Assembly: GCA_028819675.1 (NCBI GenBank)
Contig: JAPPKT010000624.1
Location: 1-12,520, forward strand
Length of the DNA: 12,520 nucleotides
Direction of reading: 5' to 3'
Source of the DNA: Caldilineaceae bacterium
GTDB lineage: Bacteria > Chloroflexota > Anaerolineae > Caldilineales > Caldilineaceae
Shown: positions 1 to 6,849 of the stretch, piece by piece
How positions within the stretch are numbered: position 1 is the stretch's first letter
How the letters are laid out: each line of letters starts with the position of its first letter
Position numbers and translations under genes: made by a program
Notes under the pieces: generated by a model
What the model was told of the DNA's origin: nothing
What the model saw: only the letters and a program-made list of their open reading frames with translations
The model's database searches: none

Positions 1-15
1 GGGCCGAATAGGCCC
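1..15. repeat. short inverted repeat at window edge
   Basis: GGGCC, a 5-nt loop (GAATA) and GGCCC form a perfect 5-bp stem. It could be the rest of a terminator or operator of a gene outside the window, but no T-run follows on either strand, and the left edge cuts off any longer arm. Function unknown. Confidence 0.3.
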
Positions 16-31
16 GACCGCCCAAAAAAGC

Positions 32-64
32 GAGGAGAGAGGGGAGAGGAGTGAGGAGAGAGGG
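32..64 (+). repeat. polypurine tract with a 12-bp direct repeat
   Basis: This stretch is purine on the + strand except for one T at 52. GAGGAGAGAGGG occurs exactly at 32-43 and 53-64, a 21-bp period. It lies about 110 bp upstream of the repressor promoter. Purine mirror-like tracts can form triplex DNA or stiff upstream elements, but nothing here shows a function. It could also be simple slippage repeat. Confidence 0.6.
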
Positions 65-176
65 ACACTGTTTGGTCTGACTCAATGTTGATTTCGGATT
101 GGACATGGCTATTTTGCTACCCGAGGTACAGGACAGGTCACTTCATAATTGGGATGCACCACACAAAGCCACAGGC

Positions 177-205
177 TTGACAGAAGCATCATTCGCAGAT
201 ATAAT
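177..205 (+). promoter_or_regulatory. consensus sigma70-type promoter of the metal repressor gene
   Basis: TTGACA at 177-182 and TATAAT at 200-205 are both perfect consensus hexamers, separated by the optimal 17 nt. If the -10 box occupies -12 to -7, position +1 is 212, the A of the ATG of the repressor gene. The promoter therefore predicts a leaderless mRNA. It also argues against the longer TTG start at 149, because the promoter would then lie inside the gene. Confidence 0.85.
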
Positions 206-220
206 TTAGCCATGACTAAA
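205..220. promoter_or_regulatory. candidate autoregulatory operator overlapping the start codon
   Basis: TTTAGCCATGACTAAA is an inverted repeat with 14 of 16 positions symmetric; only the C210/A215 pair fails. It overlaps the last base of the -10 box, the predicted transcription start and the start codon at 212-214. DtxR/MntR-family proteins bind 2-fold palindromes that overlap promoters, and many repress themselves. A repressor bound here would block RNA polymerase directly. Which protein binds is an inference. Confidence 0.55.
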
Positions 221-907
221 AACTACTCCTCCGAGATCAGCAGCCCGCTCTCCTCAAGCCACGAAGACTACCTGAAAGCCATCTACATCCTGGAAACGCG
301 GGGGGAACAGGTCACCAATTCCGCCCTTTCCGAGTACATCGGGTTCACACCGGCTTCCGCCACAAACATGGTAAAAAAGCTCGCGCAAATGGACCTGGTC
401 ATCTACCGCCCGCACCAGGCCGTGGCGCTGACGCCCACCGGCCGGCGCGTCGCACTCGAAATCCTGCGACACCATCGCTTGCTGGAGCTCTTCCTGCACA
501 AGACCTTGGATATTCCATGGGACAAAGTGCATGAAGAAGCCGAGCGCCTCGAGCACGTGCTCAGTGAAGCCCTAGAGGACGCGATTGCCGCCTCCCTTGG
601 CTACCCCAAAGTAGACCCCCACGGCGACCCCATTCCCTCCAAGAATGGCGAGATCAGCCACACGCCGGGCCTCCCTCTTTCTCAGTCCGAAGCTGGGCGC
701 GCCTACCGTCTCGTGCGCGTCCTGAGCCAGGAAAAAGAACGGCTCGCCTATCTGGGAAAGCTGGGACTGCACCTGAATGTGGAGGTTTTCCTTCACGAAC
801 AAGCCCCTTTTGACGGCCCCGTGTTGGTGGAGGTAGCCGGTGAGGAGCACGCTTTGGCAGCTGACATGGCGGCCCTTCTGCAGGTAGTGCCCGCGTCAGC
901 CGAGTAA
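212..907 (+). CDS. DtxR/MntR-family metal-dependent transcriptional repressor, 231 aa
   Basis: This is a cytoplasmic metal-responsive DNA-binding regulator. Residues about 14-80 form the winged helix-turn-helix with recognition segment TPASATNMVKKL, about 84-150 the metal-binding dimerisation domain, and about 155-231 a C-terminal SH3/FeoA-like domain. By alignment from memory to DtxR and MntR, the ancillary-site residues H88, E92 and H107 are present, and the primary site reads D19, E111, E114, H115. Asp and Glu at the DtxR Met10 and Cys102 positions are the MntR pattern, so manganese is a likely effector. E11 of Bacillus MntR is Lys22 here. The ATG at 212 is chosen because the consensus promoter at 177-205 initiates on it; the TTG at 149 adds 21 unlike residues. 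The gene lies directly upstream of an ABC transporter set on the same strand. The family call is firm; the metal is inferred. Confidence 0.93.
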   Translation: MTKNYSSEISSPLSSSHEDYLKAIYILETRGEQVTNSALSEYIGFTPASATNMVKKLAQMDLVIYRPHQAVALTPTGRRVALEILRHHRLLELFLHKTLDIPWDKVHEEAERLEHVLSEALEDAIAASLGYPKVDPHGDPIPSKNGEISHTPGLPLSQSEAGRAYRLVRVLSQEKERLAYLGKLGLHLNVEVFLHEQAPFDGPVLVEVAGEEHALAADMAALLQVVPASAE

Positions 908-913
908 GCTAGC

Positions 914-929
914 TGTCAGGATTCTGACA
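914..929. promoter_or_regulatory. perfect 16-bp inverted repeat upstream of the ABC transporter operon
   Basis: TGTCAG, GATT, CTGACA is a 6-bp perfect inverted repeat with a 4-bp centre, starting 7 bp after the repressor stop codon. The same hexamer recurs as TGTCAG at 1014-1019 and CTGACA at 1089-1094, all inside the 224-bp gap before the permease. No T-run follows, so a terminator is unlikely and an operator is more plausible. It does not match the palindrome at 205-220, so a different regulator would be expected. Apart from these motifs I see no convincing promoter in 908-1131. Confidence 0.45.
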
Positions 930-1131
930 TAGTGTCGTCAGTCGGCAACGTCCAATGTTTGAGAAGATTGTTGAAGAGCCCAGCCGTATTGAGCAGGTCC
1001 GGCATTACTCTGTTGTCAGCCAGTTCTCATTATCAGCTGGCAGATGGCAAGGGCTGCTCGAATGGCTACGTTCTTGTACTGCCGACATCTGACAGTCGGT
1101 GGTCGGCAAAACACCGGTACATTGACGTCCC

Positions 1132-3369
1132 ATGATCTTCCGAAACTTGATCCGACGGCCCGTAAGGAGCGGTCTTACCCTGCTCGGGATCGCTATCGGC
1201 GTTGCCGCAGTGGTGGCGCTCGGCTCCATCGCCGAAGGCATTTCCACCAACTTTGCAGTCGTTGTCGGCGGTAGCAGCAATGACCTCCTGATTACCCAGG
1301 CCGATGCCATCGACCCCGCTTTCAGCAGCCTCGACGATACCATCGGCGAACGCCTGCTCTCTGTGCCGGGTGTGGAACGGGTGGAGCCCGGAGTCTACGC
1401 CTGGGTCACCACGCCCGAGCTGCCCTTCTTCCTCCTCTTCGGTTACGAGATCGGCAGCACTGCTATGGACCACTATCGCATCGTAGAGGGCAAACCCGTG
1501 AGCGGTCCCGGGCAGATCGCCATTGGTCGCCGCGCCACCGAATCGATAGACATCGACGTCGGCGGCAATATCCGCATTCACGGGACACCGTATCGGGTCG
1601 TCGGCATCTACGAGACCGGTCAGGGCATCGAAGAGTCCGGCGGCGTACTTACGCTGGAAGATGCGCAGGACGCCGCCCAGTTCGAACGCAAGGTCAGCCT
1701 CTACGAGATCGGTCTGCGCCGCGGCGACGACGCCGATACCACCATCCAGCGCATCGAATCTCTCGACCTGGAACTGAAGATAAGCAAGACCAGCGAACGC
1801 GAGACCAACCAGCAGTACGACCAGATGCTGCAGGGGTTCGCCTGGGGCATCGCCGCCATCGCCATCTTCATCGGCGGCCTCGGCATGATGAACTCCATGG
1901 TCATGAGCGTTCTGGAACGGACTCGCGAGATCGGAACGCTACGCGCCCTGGGCTGGAGTCGCTGGCGTATACTCTGGATTATCCTGGGCGAATCGCTGAC
2001 TCTGAGCACGTTTGGGGGAGTTATCGGTGTATTCCTGGGAATCGGCCTGGCGGAGCTGGCGGGTACAGTTCCCGGTATGGGGGTACTGCTGGAAGGCGTT
2101 TATACTCCTGCCATCCTCATCCAGGGCCTGGTCACGGCACTGGTTCTGGGACTTGTCGGAGGCGTTTATCCGGCCTGGCGGGCCTCAGGTCTCCGGCCTG
2201 TGGAAGCACTCTCGTACGAAGGCGGCGGCGCAAGCGACTTCAGAGGCGGTGCCTTGAGTCGCCTTGGCAACCAGAGCTTCCGCAACCTGTGGCGGCGTCG
2301 CAATCGCACTCTGCTCGCCGCTGCCGGAATTGGCATTGGCGTCGGCACTCTCGTAATGCTGGGCGGCCTGACCGCCGGCATCGTCGGTCAGATGAATAAC
2401 CTCGCCGGCAGCGGCAGTCCAGGCAACATCACCGTCATGCAAAGGGACGTGCCCGACATGTCGCTAAGCAGCATAGACGAGCACGTCGTCCGCCAGATAC
2501 AGGCCATGCCCCAGGTCGAATCGGTCAGCCCAATGGTTTTGGGCGTCGTCCTGACGCCGGAACTGCCGCTTTTTATCCTCCACGGTCTGGATCCAAATAG
2601 TGATGCCATGGACCACTACAAGCTGGTGGCCGGCCGCCGCTTCCAGCGCCCTTCCGAAATTATTATCGGCAGCAACGCCGCCGAATCCTACAAACTTGGA
2701 CTTGGCGACACACTTTCGCTGTACAACGCACGCTACAAAGTAGTCGGCATCTACGAGACCGGCGTAGCTTGGGAGGAAGGTGGAGGTATCCTGGCACTGC
2801 GGGAGTCGCAGCGCATCCTCAATCGCCCTCGAAACGTAAGCTTCCTCTTTGTAGACGTCAAAGACCCCGCCATGGCTTTGCCGGTCCAGGACGCAATCAA
2901 CCACCGATTTCCTAAGGTCAGGGCCAGCATCAGCAGTGAATTCGCCCAAAACACCAATGACATTGCCTCCATGCAAGGCATGGCCGCCGCCATAGGCATG
3001 CTTGCACTGATCGTCGGCGGCATCGTGGTTGCCAATACCATGATCATGTCGATCTACGAACGGACACGAGAGATCGGTACCTTGCGGGCACTGGGCTGGC
3101 CCGGCAAACGCATCCTGTCACAGATCATGCAGGAGAGCCTGCTCCTGTGCCTGCTTTCGGCACTGGTAGGCAGCATCGGCGCGGTCCTTCTGCTCGGCGG
3201 CCTGTCCAGGATTCCGATCGCCGGCGGCGCCATGTTGCGTCCCACGTGGGAGCCGGCCACATTCGTGATTGCCGTAGGCCTAGCTATCGTACTCGGTCTT
3301 CTAGGCGGCTACTTTCCTGCCTGGCGGGCAAGTAAATTGCAGCCAGTTGAAGCACTGCGTTACGAGTGA
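1132..3369 (+). CDS. tandem-duplicated FtsX/MacB-type ABC transporter permease, 745 aa
   Basis: This is the membrane subunit of a type VII (MacB/LolCDE-like) ABC system. Two homologous modules, residues about 1-362 and 378-745, each contain one N-terminal membrane helix (about 14-34 and 393-415), a large extracytoplasmic domain, and three C-terminal helices (about 236-258, 283-306, 328-350 and 617-639, 663-690, 708-730). The cytoplasmic coupling motif ERTREIGTLRALGW is exact in both copies (262-275 and 643-656). The extracytoplasmic domains share TPELP, MDHY and VVGIYETG. Normal MacB functions as a dimer of one such module fused to an ATPase; here both permease halves are in one chain and the ATPase is separate (4858-5745). 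The ATG at 1132 has no clear Shine-Dalgarno sequence. The substrate cannot be read from the sequence: macrolides, peptides, lipids and lipoproteins are all handled by relatives. Confidence 0.93.
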   Translation: MIFRNLIRRPVRSGLTLLGIAIGVAAVVALGSIAEGISTNFAVVVGGSSNDLLITQADAIDPAFSSLDDTIGERLLSVPGVERVEPGVYAWVTTPELPFFLLFGYEIGSTAMDHYRIVEGKPVSGPGQIAIGRRATESIDIDVGGNIRIHGTPYRVVGIYETGQGIEESGGVLTLEDAQDAAQFERKVSLYEIGLRRGDDADTTIQRIESLDLELKISKTSERETNQQYDQMLQGFAWGIAAIAIFIGGLGMMNSMVMSVLERTREIGTLRALGWSRWRILWIILGESLTLSTFGGVIGVFLGIGLAELAGTVPGMGVLLEGVYTPAILIQGLVTALVLGLVGGVYPAWRASGLRPVEALSYEGGGASDFRGGALSRLGNQSFRNLWRRRNRTLLAAAGIGIGVGTLVMLGGLTAGIVGQMNNLAGSGSPGNITVMQRDVPDMSLSSIDEHVVRQIQAMPQVESVSPMVLGVVLTPELPLFILHGLDPNSDAMDHYKLVAGRRFQRPSEIIIGSNAAESYKLGLGDTLSLYNARYKVVGIYETGVAWEEGGGILALRESQRILNRPRNVSFLFVDVKDPAMALPVQDAINHRFPKVRASISSEFAQNTNDIASMQGMAAAIGMLALIVGGIVVANTMIMSIYERTREIGTLRALGWPGKRILSQIMQESLLLCLLSALVGSIGAVLLLGGLSRIPIAGGAMLRPTWEPATFVIAVGLAIVLGLLGGYFPAWRASKLQPVEALRYE

Positions 3370-3421
3370 TTCAAATGCACCAGTCGGTCTCTAGGGCCCG
3401 GCCGGTGCCTGGTTAGACTGT

Positions 3422-3425
3422 AGGA
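3422..3425 (+). promoter_or_regulatory. Shine-Dalgarno for the adaptor gene
   Basis: AGGA lies 6 nt upstream of the ATG at 3432. It fits translation initiation from a polycistronic mRNA, in contrast to the leaderless repressor gene upstream. Confidence 0.6.
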
Positions 3426-3431
3426 AAAACG

Positions 3432-4781
3432 ATGAAACGAGTTTGGATACCTTTCGCACTGGTCGTGATTCTGGCTGTAGGCGGTTGGGCCTATGTGACC
3501 TACGTCGATCCCACTCTTCTTTCCCAAACGACAGAGTCGGCCGCAGAAGAAGAAGCCGGTGGTCCCCTGGAGGAACTTGACCCGGGACTGGATTCGGTCA
3601 TCTGGGCCTCCGGCAAGCTGCTTCCTACCGTATGGGCAAACCTGTCGCCATTGCAAGGGGGAATCGTCCAGACGCTTCAAGTCAATGAAGGAGACTGGGT
3701 CGAAACCGGAGATTTACTTGTGCAGCTTGAGAACCCTGCCGCCAGGAGCCAGGTCGAGATCGCGGCTGCAACCGTTGCCGAAGCCGAGGCAGCACATGCC
3801 AGACTGCTGGCAGGGGCAAGTGAGGCTGAAATCGCAGCCGCCGAAGCCAGTGTGGCGACGGCTGAGGCGCAGGTGTCTTTGGCCGCCGGTCGCCTGCTCG
3901 AGGCGCAGAAAAACGTCGAATTCTTCGAGGTGGAAGTCAGGATCGCACAGGAACAGTTCAATGAACTGGCCGCCGGTCCCACTGAAGCAGAACGTGCCGC
4001 AGCAGCCGCCCGCGTCGAAGTCGCACAGGCGGCTCTCGACCACGCCCAGGCCGCCTACAACGCCGTGCGCGGCGATCCCACGATAGGCAGCACGCTGCTT
4101 GAGGCACTACAGCTGGAGCAGGCGACCAAGTCCCTGAAGGCGGCCCAGGCTGAGAAAGCTGTTGCAACCCAGGGGGCCACCGAGCAGCGCCTGGCCGTCG
4201 CCCGTTCTCGCATCCAGGAGGCGCGTTCGCGTGTTTTGGTCGCGGAAAGTCAGATACCCGCAGCCGAGGCCGGCGTCCAATCGGCCGAAGCCGCGCTCGC
4301 AAGTGCCGAGGCAAATCTGCGCAGAATCAAGGAAGGCGCTTCCTCTGAAGACGTTGCCGTTTCTCTGGCTCGCATCGGTACGGCAAAGGCGCAACTTGCC
4401 AGCGCACAGGCCCACGTTGCCCAGTCCCAGATCGTCGCACCATTTTCCGGCCAGGTCGGCGCTCTCCTCGTCCGCAGCGGTGAGCTCGTAGCCGCTGGCC
4501 AGGTGCTTGTCCTCCTTGGCGACACCGGAAGCATGCACGTTGAAACAACCGACCTCCGCGAAACCGATGTAGTCCAGCTCAAGAGCGGCCAGGAGGTCGA
4601 AGTCACTTTCGATTCACTGCCCGATCAGATCTTCGACGGCATAATCACCCATATCGCGCCGGTGAGCACCAGCGACAGGGGCAGCACCAACTTTACCGTT
4701 CACGTCGATGTCCCGCGGCTGGACGCCAACTTGCGCTGGGGCATGACCGCCTTCGTGAATATCCTCGTTGCGCCTCAGTAG
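3432..4781 (+). CDS. HlyD/MacA-family periplasmic adaptor (membrane fusion) subunit, 449 aa
   Basis: The protein links an ABC exporter to the extracytoplasmic space. It has one N-terminal membrane anchor (residues about 5-24) and an acidic linker (about 35-55). The first half of the lipoyl/barrel-sandwich domain is at about 60-102 (VNEGDWVETGDLLVQLE), followed by a very Ala/Glu-rich coiled-coil hairpin (about 105-331). The second lipoyl half (about 333-365, APFSGQVGALLVRSGELV) and a beta-barrel domain (about 368-449) follow. Within the coiled coil a G-[AP]-[ST]-x-x-[ED] element preceding an Ala-rich helix appears three times, at G128, G182 and G302. The gene starts 62 bp after the permease and ends 76 bp before the ATPase, so the three should act as one complex. 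No TolC-like outer-membrane gene is present. The class is certain; the substrate is unknown. Confidence 0.93.
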   Translation: MKRVWIPFALVVILAVGGWAYVTYVDPTLLSQTTESAAEEEAGGPLEELDPGLDSVIWASGKLLPTVWANLSPLQGGIVQTLQVNEGDWVETGDLLVQLENPAARSQVEIAAATVAEAEAAHARLLAGASEAEIAAAEASVATAEAQVSLAAGRLLEAQKNVEFFEVEVRIAQEQFNELAAGPTEAERAAAAARVEVAQAALDHAQAAYNAVRGDPTIGSTLLEALQLEQATKSLKAAQAEKAVATQGATEQRLAVARSRIQEARSRVLVAESQIPAAEAGVQSAEAALASAEANLRRIKEGASSEDVAVSLARIGTAKAQLASAQAHVAQSQIVAPFSGQVGALLVRSGELVAAGQVLVLLGDTGSMHVETTDLRETDVVQLKSGQEVEVTFDSLPDQIFDGIITHIAPVSTSDRGSTNFTVHVDVPRLDANLRWGMTAFVNILVAPQ

Positions 4782-4857
4782 GGTTCGCAGGGCGGGTGGC
4801 AAACACTTGGAATTGGATCCAACAGCAAAATAGGAAATAGATTCCCACGCAGAGGCA

Positions 4858-5745
4858 ATGGAACCCGAGAATACGGACGGACTCATCGTACGCGTTGAAA
4901 ACCTGACAAAGATCTACGGCAGCGGTGAAACTGCCGTACGCGCCCTCGACAGGCTCTCTGTTGAAGTGCAGGCAGGTGAATTCGTGGCCGTCATGGGTCC
5001 GAGCGGGTGTGGCAAAAGCACCTTGCTGAACATGCTCGGCGCGCTCGACCAACCGACCGAAGGAACGGTCTGGGTCGCAGGAGAGGATCTTTCGAAGCTG
5101 AAGAACGTGGACAGGTTTCGCGCCAGAACGGTTGGGTTCGTCTTTCAGTTGCACAATCTTCTGCCGACCATGACCGCGCAGGAAAACGTCGAAGTGCCGC
5201 TGCAGGGCCACGTAGACAGCCGCAAAGAACGCAAAGAACGGGCCGCACACCTGCTCGATCTCGTCGGCCTCGGAGACCGCAGCGACCATCTGCCCGGTCA
5301 GCTTTCAGGCGGTCAGCGTCAGCGTGTGGCCATAGCCCGCTCCCTGGCAAACAGCCCGGCCCTCGTTCTGGCCGATGAACCCAGCGGCGCTCTCGACAGC
5401 CAGAGTAGCGATGAAATCCTGGCTCTGCTCGCGGAGCTTAACGAGAGCCAGGGTACGTCAATCGTGGTCGTCACACACGACCGCCGCGTCGCCCAGGCGA
5501 CCCAGCGTATCCTCCGTATGCAGGATGGCCGGGTTGTTTCCGATCACCGCATCACCGACCCGCTCGAAGAGGATCTGCGCATGTTCGCCCAAAGCCAGTT
5601 CGGACAGACGCTGCTTGAAAACAGCCGTACTCTACACAAGTTCATCGAGGAACAGGACATGGCCGCACTGCGCCAACTGTTGCAGGCCTACGACGATGGG
5701 GAACTAGGTTCGGAGGAGTCAGAAATTCCGCCCGTAGAGCCGTAG
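4858..5745 (+). CDS. LolD/MacB-type ABC transporter ATPase, 295 aa
   Basis: This is the cytoplasmic ATPase that should drive the permease at 1132-3369. All ABC motifs are intact: Walker A GPSGCGKST (47-55), Q-loop Q97, signature LSGGQ (149-153), Walker B LVLADE with catalytic E174, D-loop SGALD (176-180) and switch H207. The order and spacing match the LolD/FtsE/MacB group, which pairs with FtsX-type permeases. Family members of this type usually end near residue 230. This protein runs about 60 residues further (235-295), with a helical segment around QFGQTLLENSRTLHKFIEEQD and an acidic tail. The purine patch AGAGG (4851-4855) is only 2 nt from the ATG and probably too close for a normal ribosome site. 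It is the last gene of the + strand set; the next gene converges on it 17 bp later. Confidence 0.95.
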   Translation: MEPENTDGLIVRVENLTKIYGSGETAVRALDRLSVEVQAGEFVAVMGPSGCGKSTLLNMLGALDQPTEGTVWVAGEDLSKLKNVDRFRARTVGFVFQLHNLLPTMTAQENVEVPLQGHVDSRKERKERAAHLLDLVGLGDRSDHLPGQLSGGQRQRVAIARSLANSPALVLADEPSGALDSQSSDEILALLAELNESQGTSIVVVTHDRRVAQATQRILRMQDGRVVSDHRITDPLEEDLRMFAQSQFGQTLLENSRTLHKFIEEQDMAALRQLLQAYDDGELGSEESEIPPVEP

Positions 5746-5762
5746 CCAAATTCATCCGAGAC

Positions 5763-6746
5763 TCAGGCCTGCGATTCCAATACCATGCGTAACTGTTGCG
5801 GCGAAATGTTGCCCCCGCTCAGGATCAACGCCACCTTCTTTCCGGCAAGTTCATCACGCAATCGCAGCAGCGCGGCCAGTGGTGAAGCGCCTGCTGGTTC
5901 GGCGAGAGTCTTTGCCGTCTCCAGGTACATGCGCACCGCAGCGAACATCTCCCCCTCAGAAACGGTCACAAAGTCGTCCAGATTTTCCCACAGGATCGAT
6001 TGGGGCAGCATGTAGGGCGCACCCGTAGCCAGCCCCTCGGCAGCCGTCCTGTTCGGCGCCTCCCGCCATGCCCGGTCCCGCCATGCCAGATAGGCCGCCG
6101 GCGAAGCCTCGGCGCACACCGCCACCGTTCGAATCGCGGGGTTTACCCCCTTGGCGACAATGGAAGCGCCCGAAGCGCCGCTCCCGCCGCCAACTGGAAC
6201 GATGATGGCATCGACATCGGGCTTCTCTTGCACGATCTCAAGTGTGTGCGTCGCTACACCAGCGATCAGCGCCGGTTCGTCCCCAGAAGAGACAAACTGC
6301 ATCCCCTCTTCCTCCGCTATGCGTTCACCATGCATCTTCGCCTGTTCAAAGTCGGCGCCGTTCAGCCGCACGTCCGCACCGTTGGCGCGCATCGCTTCCA
6401 GCTTTACCGGATTGGCGTTTTCCGGCACGGAGATAACGGCCTTTGCGCCGAACAGCCGCGCCGCGTAGGCGACCGACTGCCCGTGATTGCCAGTCGACGC
6501 GGTAACGACGCCCCTCTTACGCTGGTCGGCAGGCAGACCCGCCATGAAGTTTATGCCCCCGCGCAACTTGAAGGCGCCGATAGGCAGATAGTTCTCGTGC
6601 TTTACCCAGACCTCGGCCCCCGTGGCCGCGTCCAGAACCGGGTAGTTGTGCAACGGTGTTGGCGCAAGGTAGCCGCGCAACACCTTCTGTGCCGCCAGTA
6701 CGTCGGCAAGGCTGGGCGGAGGGGGCAAGGTAGACTGTTCGGTCAT
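5763..6746 (-). CDS. PLP-dependent serine/threonine dehydratase, 327 aa
   Basis: This fold-type II PLP enzyme should deaminate L-threonine to 2-oxobutyrate or L-serine to pyruvate, releasing ammonia in the cytoplasm. The Schiff-base lysine is K60 in GAFKLRGG. The substrate loop STGNHGQ is at 84-90, the phosphate-binding glycine loop GGGSGASG at 186-193, EPAGAS at 283-288, and SGGN near the pyridine nitrogen at 310-313. At 327 residues it has no C-terminal ACT regulatory domain, so it resembles catabolic dehydratases rather than feedback-regulated IlvA. Other members of this group act on hydroxyaspartate or ectoine intermediates, and those remain possible. It is the third gene of a - strand set after the CoA-transferase (103-nt gap). 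A weak AGGAAAG lies about 12 nt before the ATG. Confidence 0.9.
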   Translation of the reverse strand: MTEQSTLPPPPSLADVLAAQKVLRGYLAPTPLHNYPVLDAATGAEVWVKHENYLPIGAFKLRGGINFMAGLPADQRKRGVVTASTGNHGQSVAYAARLFGAKAVISVPENANPVKLEAMRANGADVRLNGADFEQAKMHGERIAEEEGMQFVSSGDEPALIAGVATHTLEIVQEKPDVDAIIVPVGGGSGASGASIVAKGVNPAIRTVAVCAEASPAAYLAWRDRAWREAPNRTAAEGLATGAPYMLPQSILWENLDDFVTVSEGEMFAAVRMYLETAKTLAEPAGASPLAALLRLRDELAGKKVALILSGGNISPQQLRMVLESQA

Positions 6747-6849
6747 GGCTCTACGGTTCTTTCCTGTCTGTGTGTTCTGTGGCTGTACTTCTCTTCACGA
6801 AAGTCTGGCGTGCAGGCGACCTGGGCGAGAGCCTCAAGTTGCTCTACCT

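Noticed and set aside
88..115. Second possible promoter, TTGATT, 16 nt, TATTTT
   Set aside because: Each hexamer matches only 4 of 6 bases, and the perfect promoter at 177-205 lies closer to the gene. It might give a minor longer transcript, but I cannot support it.
149..211. TTG start giving a 252-residue repressor
   Set aside because: The 21 extra residues do not look like the DtxR family, and the consensus promoter lies inside this segment.
914..929. Palindrome as an intrinsic terminator of the repressor gene
   Set aside because: Only a 6-bp stem and no T-run on either side; an operator is more plausible.
932..1135. 67-codon frame whose stop overlaps the permease ATG as ATGA
   Set aside because: The overlap looks like coupling, but the start is GTG without a ribosome site, the protein has no recognisable pattern, and the frame carries the repeated TGTCAG/CTGACA motifs.
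1132..3369. Tandem permease as an assembly duplication
   Set aside because: The two halves are clearly diverged in DNA and protein, the frame is continuous, and the protein ends with a normal C-terminus.
3379..3413. GC-rich gap between permease and adaptor as a terminator (ACCAG/CTGGT and neighbouring short stems)
   Set aside because: Stems are only 5 bp with long loops and no T-run, and the adaptor must be transcribed with the permease.
4813..4822. Perfect palindrome TTGGATCCAA between adaptor and ATPase genes
   Set aside because: Ten bases, single copy, with no promoter next to it; chance is sufficient explanation.
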